Shown here: positions 7,750 to 14,144 of the stretch, piece after piece
How the letters are laid out: each line of letters opens with the position of its first letter
Position numbering within the stretch: the first letter of the stretch is position 1
From: Chrysochromulina parva
Lineage: Eukaryota > Haptophyta > Prymnesiales > Chrysochromulinaceae
Direction of reading: 5' to 3'
DNA: 17,384 bases
Assembly (NCBI GenBank): GCA_002887195.1
Contig: PJAB01001089.1
Coordinates: 1 to 17,384 of the forward strand
Program-made: the position numbers and the translations under genes
Notes under the pieces: generated by a model
Database searches by the model: none
What the model saw: the letters and a program-made list of their open reading frames with translations, nothing else
What the model was told of the DNA's origin: nothing

Positions 7750-9849
7750 ATGTCTCAAGCGTTCAGTCACCAGTTCGTGCCGGATGACGAGGGGCTTTTC
7801 TGCCTCTTCTGCGGCCGCACGGCTGCCGAGCACGGCGACCGCGGCGCCCAGGCGGCCGGAGGCCGAGCGCTCACGCTCGCTCGAAACGCACCCGCGGACA
7901 TTGGCGCGGTTGTCGACGAGGAGGATGACTGGGATGCCATCCAGCAGGAGCTCAAGAAGCTCACGCGGAAGTGCCAGCAGGAGTCGGAGGCGAGGGAGAA
8001 GGCGGAAATATTGCTCTCCGAGATGAAGAACGCGTTCGAGAAGCTGCGGGAGGACGTCGGCGGAATTCGCACATGGGGCCAAAATTCTGATCGGCAGCTC
8101 GGCCACTACGATACCGGCAAGCCGTCGCTCGTCGAGATCCGCGGCGTTCTGCGTCAGATCTCGTGCGGCGGCGCGCACACGGCAGCGCTCACCGATGATG
8201 GCCAGCTGTACATCTGGGGGCGCGGCAACGAGGGTCAGCTTGGGCTGGGCGACTACCGGCCACGCACGGTCCCTGCGCTGCTCAAGACGCTGGGCGACCC
8301 CTCCAAGGGGACGACGGTGCTGCAAGTGGCGTGCGGCCTCTCGCACACGATTGCGCTCGTCGACAATGGCGATGTGTACACGTGGGGCGCCAACGACGAG
8401 ATGCAACTCGGCCTCGGCGCCACATTCGGACGCAAGGTCAACCGTCCCGAGCTAGTGGCAGAGCTGGGCAACAAGGGCGTGCTCCGCGTGGCGGCGGGGA
8501 AGAACTTTTCGATGGCGCTCACCGAGAGCGGTGACGTGTACAGCTGGGGCGCCGGCAGCGCGCTGCAACTCGGCCATGGCTCGAAATCGAATGAGGAGGT
8601 GCCACGTATCATCGAGACGCTTCGCGACGTTCGCAAGCTCGGAGGGGGCTCAAGTGCGGAGCATGCTGCGGCGCTGGTGCCCGACCAGGGCATTGGGGAC
8701 GCCGACGATGAGGGGGGCGATGAGCTGTACGAGGCTGAGGACCACCTCGACAAGGCGCGTGGCCGGCGTGAGGATGCGTTGCGCGCGATGCGTGCTGACA
8801 TCGAAGGGCTGCAGCTGCAGCTGCATAAGCTTGAGGCGAAGCTGACTGGTCCGGGCGTCAACGATTCCGAAGCGAGTCGGCTGCACACGCTGCGCGAGGC
8901 GATGAAGGGCGAGGTGTCCGAGCTCGAGATCCTGCTCACCGCCAAGGCGCAGCTCTCCGAGAGTATGGCGCTCCTCAACAAGCACAAGACCAACGATTTC
9001 CGCACCTCGATGCTGATGAAGTGGTCTCGCGGCGGCGCTGCCGGCGACGGCGGCGGCGGCGCGGAACGGCGCGTCGACGTGGGGGATGGGGGCGGCTTCA
9101 CGCCGCGCACGATGTCCCGCAAGCAGACGGAGCTCAAGCAAATGCAAGGGGATCGGCAGATGATGCTTCGCGAGCTGCGCGACATTGATGAGCAGCTCGA
9201 GCAGATCGAGATCGAGAAGGCACGGCTGGAAGAGGCTCTGGACGAGGATGCGGACATCACCGAGGCGCTGGATGAGCTGCGCGAGCAGCTCGGCCACTCG
9301 AAGAAGGAGAAGCTCTCGCAGATGCAGCTGCTCGAGCAGTCCGAGCGCGCTCTTGCTGCTGAGCTTGGAGTTGCCCTGGACGGTGCTGGTGGAGCACCCG
9401 CCGAGGCGCCAAAGATGGGTGGAGCTCGTGCCGGCGGTGCTCGTGCCGGCGGTGCAGGCGTGGGAGGAGCCGACGGCGCCGGCGCAGGCGGTGGGCTCGA
9501 CGCTGGCACCCTCAGCTTCATGCGCACCGTCGGCAGGTTGTGGAAGAAGCTCGAGGCTTCATCCATTGAGCGCATCAACGTCGGGCAGCAGGAGGCGCTC
9601 GGTGTGAAGGATCTGCTCAAGCTCTCGAACGTGGCCATCGACGCGGTCGCGGCGGAGGTGAAGCGCGCCGCGGCAGCGCGCACCACATCCGACGGCGAGC
9701 TCTCCGGTCTGCTCTACGACCTCATCCTCGATGCGTGCTCCGCACGCAAACGGCTGAACGACTACACCGAGGGCCTGCTTTCACAGACTGCACAGCGGTT
9801 GGACCTGTACAAGGCGCAGGCGCAGGCGCAGGCGCAGGCGCGTAAGTAG
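7750..9849 (+). CDS. RCC1-repeat protein with zinc-knuckle-like N-terminus and coiled coils (699 aa)
   Basis: The first in-frame ATG (A at -3) is chosen; the frame is open further upstream. Residues 7-28 form a His-x10-Cys-x2-Cys-x6-His pattern (His7, Cys18, Cys21, His28), a possible zinc knuckle. A coiled coil follows (about 61-104). Four RCC1 repeats span about 106-309, each with the typical G-x-H-(T/S)-x-A-L, D-G-x-(V/L)-Y-x-W-G and QLG(L/H)G elements; the last is degenerate. More coiled coil lies at about 324-414 and 454-539, then a Gly/Ala-rich linker (540-584) and a helical C-terminal region (585-699) ending in an Ala-Gln run. Classical RCC1 proteins have seven blades and often act as guanine-nucleotide exchange factors or scaffolds; here only four are present and no exchange activity can be claimed. 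The stop codon overlaps GTAAGT, so the true 3' end could be altered by splicing. Confidence 0.9.
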   Translation: MSQAFSHQFVPDDEGLFCLFCGRTAAEHGDRGAQAAGGRALTLARNAPADIGAVVDEEDDWDAIQQELKKLTRKCQQESEAREKAEILLSEMKNAFEKLREDVGGIRTWGQNSDRQLGHYDTGKPSLVEIRGVLRQISCGGAHTAALTDDGQLYIWGRGNEGQLGLGDYRPRTVPALLKTLGDPSKGTTVLQVACGLSHTIALVDNGDVYTWGANDEMQLGLGATFGRKVNRPELVAELGNKGVLRVAAGKNFSMALTESGDVYSWGAGSALQLGHGSKSNEEVPRIIETLRDVRKLGGGSSAEHAAALVPDQGIGDADDEGGDELYEAEDHLDKARGRREDALRAMRADIEGLQLQLHKLEAKLTGPGVNDSEASRLHTLREAMKGEVSELEILLTAKAQLSESMALLNKHKTNDFRTSMLMKWSRGGAAGDGGGGAERRVDVGDGGGFTPRTMSRKQTELKQMQGDRQMMLRELRDIDEQLEQIEIEKARLEEALDEDADITEALDELREQLGHSKKEKLSQMQLLEQSERALAAELGVALDGAGGAPAEAPKMGGARAGGARAGGAGVGGADGAGAGGGLDAGTLSFMRTVGRLWKKLEASSIERINVGQQEALGVKDLLKLSNVAIDAVAAEVKRAAAARTTSDGELSGLLYDLILDACSARKRLNDYTEGLLSQTAQRLDLYKAQAQAQAQARK
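9814..9840 (+). repeat. GCGCAG hexamer run encoding (Ala-Gln)n
   Basis: Four and a half copies of gcgcag encode Ala-Gln repeats just before the stop of the RCC1-repeat gene. It is a short microsatellite at the protein C-terminus. Confidence 0.9.
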
Positions 9850-10173
9850 GAGTGCGCCTGCCTGCCGTGGCGTGGGGTGGGGCGGATTGTCGAGGGACAC
9901 CCCGGACTCAGTCTTTGGATACGTTCTCAATCGCCTTCGGCCTTGTCAATCCACAATCGATGCGAATCCGGCACGAATGTGTATAATGTAATGGCAGCCT
10001 TACGACGCTGCAAATTACACCTTAAGTTTCCGGTCAAAAGACACCGCCGGGAGCCGGGGACCAACAAGTAAGTTTGACAGCCTATAGCCCTAGCGTAGCG
10101 TGCACTATCAATAAACGATGTCGAACTCGAGTCTCTCTCCGTCGTCATGACCTCATGTGACTCTATCTTCTGC
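9850..10173. other. Convergent intergenic region (324 bp)
   Basis: This lies between the 3' ends of the RCC1-repeat gene (plus) and the quinone oxidoreductase gene (minus), so it should contain both 3' UTRs. It is lower in GC than the genes. It holds an AATAAA on the plus strand, a tgtaa at about 9985, and a second GTAAGT at 10068-10073. No gene was found. Confidence 0.6.
10110..10115 (+). terminator. AATAAA, candidate poly(A) signal for the RCC1-repeat gene
   Basis: A canonical AATAAA hexamer lies on the plus strand 261 bp beyond the stop of the RCC1-repeat gene. It would give an overlap or near-overlap with the 3' end of the convergent minus-strand gene. Whether this organism uses AATAAA is not known from the sequence. 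Confidence 0.35.
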
Positions 10174-11355
10174 TCAGATCTTGTAGAGGAGCTTGCCCTT
10201 GCTCTTGCCCTCCTCAAGGTACTTATGGCCCGCGACGGCGTCGCTCAGCGCAAAGGTCTTGTCGATGCCCACCTTAAGGTCGCCAGACTGGATCCAGCCA
10301 AAGACCTCGTCGGCGCGCATCATGAGCTCAGCGCGCGTGGTCACGTAGTCGAGCAGCTTGGGACGCGTCATGAACAGGCTCTTCTTAATGAGCTTGATGG
10401 GCGGGAAGGCGGGCACCGGGCCCGAGGCGTTGCCAAAGGTGACGAAGATGCCGCGACGGTCGAGGGAGTCGATCGAAATATCCATCGTCGATGCCCCGAT
10501 GCCGTCGATGACGCACTTGACGCCCTGGCCGCCTGTGATCTCCATCACCTTCGCCACGATGTCGACAGACTTGTAGTCTTCGTACGGTGTGCCTGGCATG
10601 CAGCCAGTCACGATCAGCTCATCCACGCCCGTGGCCGCGCCAACGTCTTCCTTGCCCTTCGGGCACGTGCCGATCACCTTGTACCCCTTGAGCTTCGCCA
10701 TCTGTGCGGCCCACTGGCACGTGCCGCCAGCCACGCCGTGGATCAACATCCACTCGCCCGGCTTGACGAGACCCGCATGCGCGTGGTTCGTCAGGTAGTG
10801 TGCCGTGAAGCCCTGCGTCATGCATGCCACCGCCGCCTCGAGCGACACACCGTCGGGCACGTTGACCACCTTGGCAGCCGGCACGGCCGTATACTCGCAG
10901 TAGGTGCCAAGTACCGAGTACGCGACGCGCTGCCCAACAGCGAGGCCCTCGGCCGCCGCCTTGGGGGTCACCTGGACGATGACGCCTCCGCCCTCCTGGC
11001 CCGAGATGAACGGGAGCGCCTGCGTGTACGCGGGGCCACCCTTGCGGAAGTACGTATCGATGAAGTTGATGCCAGTGAACTCGTTCTTGACAAGCACCTG
11101 CCCGTCAGTCACCTTGGGCGTGGGGAAGTTGGTCTCAAATTTCAGATTTTCAGCCGGACCATTCTCCCGCACAACCACCGCCTTCATCGTCGGCGGCAGC
11201 GCCGTGGACATGGCGCGCCGGGAAGACGAGCCGGAATTGAGGCCGTTCATGGCAGGTTGTGCGGCAAGCTGCATGAGCGCGCGGATTGGAGACGGTTGCC
11301 GCCACGTGACGCGCTGCGCGATGGACGTGAACATCCGGCGACGGTCCGTCGGCAT
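10174..11355 (-). CDS. Quinone oxidoreductase, MDR family, probably mitochondrial (393 aa)
   Basis: The core from about residue 57 matches the zeta-crystallin/QOR branch of medium-chain dehydrogenases, which reduce quinones one electron at a time with NADPH. Visible signatures are the N-terminal MKAVVV strand, GINFIDTYFRKG (95-106), the LPFISGQEGGGV segment (114-125), the cofactor-binding region after LIHG (204-207), VIGT (227-230), and the C-terminal family block with FGNASGPVP (307-315), LFMTRP and GKLLY (387-391). No zinc-binding cysteine cluster is present, as expected for QOR. The first about 50 residues are rich in Arg, Ser and Ala and nearly free of acid, and end with Arg-Arg-Ala, a plausible mitochondrial presequence; Met8 is an alternative start. 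The usual final Gly of the GGxG dinucleotide turn is Cys213. It lies 74 bp downstream of the RraA-family aldolase on the same strand. The family call is secure; the substrate is not. Confidence 0.95.
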   Translation of the reverse strand: MPTDRRRMFTSIAQRVTWRQPSPIRALMQLAAQPAMNGLNSGSSSRRAMSTALPPTMKAVVVRENGPAENLKFETNFPTPKVTDGQVLVKNEFTGINFIDTYFRKGGPAYTQALPFISGQEGGGVIVQVTPKAAAEGLAVGQRVAYSVLGTYCEYTAVPAAKVVNVPDGVSLEAAVACMTQGFTAHYLTNHAHAGLVKPGEWMLIHGVAGGTCQWAAQMAKLKGYKVIGTCPKGKEDVGAATGVDELIVTGCMPGTPYEDYKSVDIVAKVMEITGGQGVKCVIDGIGASTMDISIDSLDRRGIFVTFGNASGPVPAFPPIKLIKKSLFMTRPKLLDYVTTRAELMMRADEVFGWIQSGDLKVGIDKTFALSDAVAGHKYLEEGKSKGKLLYKI

Positions 11356-11429
11356 TGCGTTGAGACGAGGGAAGAATTTTGTGTGACGAACCCGGTTTTC
11401 CTGTGAATAACGGAACCGTCAACACAACC
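11356..11429 (-). promoter_or_regulatory. 74-bp spacer between tandem genes
   Basis: Only 74 bp separate the TGA of the RraA-family gene from the ATG of the quinone oxidoreductase. On the minus strand it contains a pyrimidine-containing stretch ending ttcacag, which resembles a 3' splice acceptor, but no AATAAA. Such a short spacer must serve as 3' UTR, terminator, promoter and 5' UTR if both genes are transcribed separately. Confidence 0.5.
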
Positions 11430-12308
11430 TCACCGGGCCTTCGCCAACCCCGGGAAAGGTTCGAAGACGACGCCTTTGGAGGTGAGCAGCTGGCCGAGTG
11501 GCGAGTCGGGTTTGATCGGCGGCTTGAACGGGTAGAACTTGCCAGGGGAGCCTGGGTTCTTGATGAGCTCTTCCTTGATGATGACCTCGATGGCCTCGCG
11601 CCCGTGCGCTATGTCGTAGACCTGCTGCGCGTGCGACGCGGGCACGCAAACAACACCATCCTGATCCCCGATGATCGCGTCGCCAGGGCGCACAGCCACC
11701 CTGCCGCAGCTGATGACGCCGTTGCACTCCCAGGGCTGCATGGCGGCGGGCCCCTGCTTTGGCGTGGTGGAGTACGAGAAGACGGGGAAGCCGTAGTTGA
11801 GCAGCTCGTCCGTGTCGCGCACCGACCCGTCAGTCACCAGCCCACCCACCTGCCGCTGCTTCAGTCGGAGGAACTTGATGTCCCCGCCCACTGACTCCCA
11901 TGGGCCGACGGACGCCATCACTAGGACCTCGTTCGGGCCACACCTCTCGAAGGCCTCATACTCGGGCGACTCTGTCCCGGACGGCTTGTCCATCGCAATG
12001 TCCGGCCGCTGCGGCACGAAGCGAAGTGTCACCGCGCGTCCAGCACACTTCATGCCTGCGCGGAGAGGTCGAGCGCCCTCGATGAAGGCAGTCGGCCAGC
12101 CCAGGACCCAAAGGCCATCGATGAGCGCCTGCGTCGATAGGGTGTTGAGCTTATCGAGGAGCTCATCCGAGACGGTCGTTGCGGCCGCCGCCGGCCCTAG
12201 CGCCATCGAGCGTACCCACTGCTGCTTAGCGGCCACCGGCACGAAATGGCTTGCCGCGGCGGCCGCCAGCGGTCGCGCCACTGCAGAGCGAATGGCACAA
12301 ATGAGCAT
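11430..12308 (-). CDS. RraA-family aldolase (HMG aldolase/oxaloacetate decarboxylase-like), probably mitochondrial (292 aa)
   Basis: Residues about 46-250 match the RraA/HMG-aldolase superfamily. The metal- and pyruvate-binding motif D-x20-R-D is intact as Asp143, Arg164 and Asp165, inside GGLVTDGSVRDTDEL (155-169). The family strand VRPGDAIIGDQDGVVCVP (206-223) is also present. Characterised members cleave 4-hydroxy-4-methyl-2-oxoglutarate to pyruvate, or decarboxylate oxaloacetate, with a divalent metal; the bacterial RraA branch instead binds RNase E. With the full catalytic motif, an enzyme is more likely. The C-terminal extension, with KFYP and a Pro-rich stretch, resembles the longer bacterial catabolic homologues. 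Residues 1-40 are rich in Ala and Arg with no acidic residue, a plausible mitochondrial presequence. It heads a tandem pair with the quinone oxidoreductase and is divergent from the SERF-like gene. The true substrate is unknown. Confidence 0.93.
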   Translation of the reverse strand: MLICAIRSAVARPLAAAAASHFVPVAAKQQWVRSMALGPAAAATTVSDELLDKLNTLSTQALIDGLWVLGWPTAFIEGARPLRAGMKCAGRAVTLRFVPQRPDIAMDKPSGTESPEYEAFERCGPNEVLVMASVGPWESVGGDIKFLRLKQRQVGGLVTDGSVRDTDELLNYGFPVFSYSTTPKQGPAAMQPWECNGVISCGRVAVRPGDAIIGDQDGVVCVPASHAQQVYDIAHGREAIEVIIKEELIKNPGSPGKFYPFKPPIKPDSPLGQLLTSKGVVFEPFPGLAKAR

Positions 12309-12528
12309 GGGTCTTTTCCTGCGATGGGAGCAGGAGATTGAGCAGTGGAAAGGGCGGCCATGAGCGTCGGAAACCAGGGGAGTTGCCGGGAAAGCTTGGC
12401 GAGATAAGTCCCCAGACCGTGTCCGAGATTCGGTCGTAGGTCTTCTCTGTTCTCCTGTTAAGGGCCTTTAACAAGTGTGTCCACGAAAAGTCGAGCCGAG
12501 AACACGAGAGGCACGAGGTCCGGCGAGC
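12309..12528. promoter_or_regulatory. Divergent promoter region, RraA-like / SERF-like
   Basis: This 220-bp interval separates the divergent ATGs of the RraA-family gene (minus) and the SERF-like gene (plus). The frame of the SERF-like gene is open into it but only from a GTG at 12475. No TATA box is evident. There is a short inverted repeat ttaagggcctttaa (12458-12471) and a ccgggaaa element near 12388. Confidence 0.5.
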
Positions 12529-13389
12529 ATGGCGCGCGGCCTAGCTCGCGAGCAATCCAAGGCGAAGAACGAAAAGGCTCAGCAGAATGCGAACAAAGGC
12601 AACCAGGAGGGGCTCTCCGCCGCGGCTCGCGCCGAGCGTGATGCAGCCAAGCTGCAGGAGAAGCAGGCGGCCAATGCCGCCAAGAAGGCGGAGCTCCTCG
12701 CTACACAAGGCTCGGAAGCGTTGGCCAAGCTGGAAGCGGAGGCTGCTGCGAAGCGCCAGGCGCACAAAGAGCGCCAGTTGAATTCTACGCAGGTGGCCAA
12801 GGCGAACGCGTCGAACGCGGCGCATATCGTTCGCACGATCCCGATTTCGGGTGCTTCCGCTGCCGCCGCCGCGGGCTCGAGCGTCGGGAAGAAGAAGATG
12901 ACCCCGGAGGAGAAGATCAAGGCGGCGGCCGCAGCGGCAGCACTGGCGGCGATCGGGGGGCAGCCGAAGAAGAAAGAGAAGAAGAAGAAGGAGGAGGAGG
13001 AAGCCGGGCCGTCGTCGTCTGCGGCCGCAGAGGAGGAGGCAGAGCCGGAGGAGGCAGAGCCGGAGGAGGACGAAGAGGCGGGCGGTGAGGACGGAGCGGA
13101 TCCGATGGACGAGGAGGACGAGGATGACGAGAAGGCGGGCGCAGAAGAGGAGCCGGAAGAGGTGGACATGTCGCTGTACGCGCGCGCGCCGGCGACGGAG
13201 GAGGAGTCAGCCAAGCGCGCAGTCTGGGCTGCCACTGCCAAAGCTTCCGCTGAGAAGGCCGAGGCGGCGGCGGAGGCCGCCCGCAAGCAGAAACAATTCG
13301 ACGACGTGAAGACAGCGATCGCAGCGGCCAAGGACGCAAAAATCTCGGTGGCCGACTTCCAGGTGCTGCTGACAGCCGCGGGCCACTGA
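12529..13389 (+). CDS. 4F5/SERF-like N-terminal domain with long acidic tail (286 aa)
   Basis: The ATG has A at -3 and G at +4. The first about 55 residues resemble the 4F5/SERF family: a MARG start, Lys/Gln/Asn-rich spacing, GLSAAAR (28-34) followed by RD and a KLQEKQAANAAKK helix (41-53). SERF proteins are short, basic, disordered factors that promote amyloid formation and bind nucleic acid in animals and yeast, and are usually well under 100 residues. Here the domain heads a much longer protein: an Ala/Lys helix (to about 98), a MTPEEKIKAAAAAAALAAIGG segment (124-144), a Lys-rich cluster (147-154) that could act as a nuclear signal, an acidic tract of mostly Glu/Asp (155-212), and a C-terminal Ala/Lys helix (225-286). 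No zinc finger follows, unlike ZNF706-type proteins. It is divergent from the RraA-family gene. Domain assignment is by recognition only; the tail's role is unknown. Confidence 0.8.
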   Translation: MARGLAREQSKAKNEKAQQNANKGNQEGLSAAARAERDAAKLQEKQAANAAKKAELLATQGSEALAKLEAEAAAKRQAHKERQLNSTQVAKANASNAAHIVRTIPISGASAAAAAGSSVGKKKMTPEEKIKAAAAAAALAAIGGQPKKKEKKKKEEEEAGPSSSAAAEEEAEPEEAEPEEDEEAGGEDGADPMDEEDEDDEKAGAEEEPEEVDMSLYARAPATEEESAKRAVWAATAKASAEKAEAAAEAARKQKQFDDVKTAIAAAKDAKISVADFQVLLTAAGH

Positions 13390-13412
13390 GGGGCGCCACT
13401 GAGGGGCCACTG
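13382..13412 (+). repeat. Short direct repeat duplicating the stop-codon region
   Basis: The 12-mer gccactgagggg occurs at 13382-13393 and again at 13395-13406, with a partial third copy gccactg at 13406-13412. The first copy contains the last codons and TGA of the SERF-like gene. It looks like a small slippage duplication. Confidence 0.85.
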
Positions 13413-14144
13413 CGGTCCTTTTTGGAGCGGCCGAGCGCTCCCGCCCCTCTGAGTCAGAGGTGGCGAGCGCCATGCTGCGAGGGGCCCAAGAGCCGTCCCT
13501 CGGGCACCAGAGAGATCGCACGTCAACGCGCGTGTGAACAAGGTTCATCTTGTTTGAAGCGCCCGGTATGGTGTGGAGGAATGCACGCATGCCGACGCGA
13601 GTCGAGAGGAGTGCAAGTTAGTGTACACGTGTGTGTCTGATCCTGTGTGCCATTAGAAGCGGGGAAGCAGTCTGACCCCAGATTGGCATTTTATTGCACA
13701 GTGAGCACCTCAAGACCGTCTACACGGCTCGTAGTCTAAACGAGTCTACGGCTCACTCCACCCGGAGACTCCGACCACCCCGCGCCTACGGGCGGGGCCT
13801 AGCGCCTGCCGTCGCCGCGCTCCAGCACCGCGGCGGAGCGTCGCGCCGCGTCGGCACAGTGGCCATGCGGTGCCGACTACACTCACTACACTCGTCAAAA
13901 GGCGAGGTGTACTAGGGGCGGCTATACCCGGGCCTGCCCCACCCCTGCGCGCTCACGCCAGGCGTCCCGAGTCGGTTTTCCTCCCGGCCGCGGCCGTCCT
14001 GCACAGCCGCACTTCGCACCCGCTGCGGCGCTGCCCAGTCTCGCTGCTCGTCCGTACATCGTGCCCCAGCCATCTTCCGTGCCCTCTTTGCCATCCCGAG
14101 CCGCACCCTGCCGAAACGCCGCCACGTGTGAGCCTACGTTGCCT
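13390..14144. other. Convergent intergenic region (755 bp), no gene seen
   Basis: This lies between the 3' ends of the SERF-like gene (plus) and the 997-residue coiled-coil gene (minus). Short open frames cross it but none has a recognisable product or consistent codon pattern. It contains stop-region repeats at its left edge, a GT-rich stretch near 13620-13640, and a minus-strand AATAAA at 13690-13695. No RNA gene was recognised. Confidence 0.55.
13690..13695 (-). terminator. AATAAA (minus strand), candidate poly(A) signal
   Basis: The plus-strand tttatt reads AATAAA on the minus strand, 450 bp beyond the TGA of the 997-residue coiled-coil gene. It is a candidate only, since the poly(A) signal of this organism is unknown. 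Confidence 0.3.

Noticed and set aside
8253..9686. Minus-strand 477-codon open frame
   Set aside because: It is antisense to the RCC1-repeat gene and consists mainly of Ser/Ala/Pro runs complementary to coiled-coil codons.
10147..11406. Plus-strand 419-codon open frame
   Set aside because: It is antisense to the clear quinone oxidoreductase gene; its His/Arg-rich product matches nothing.
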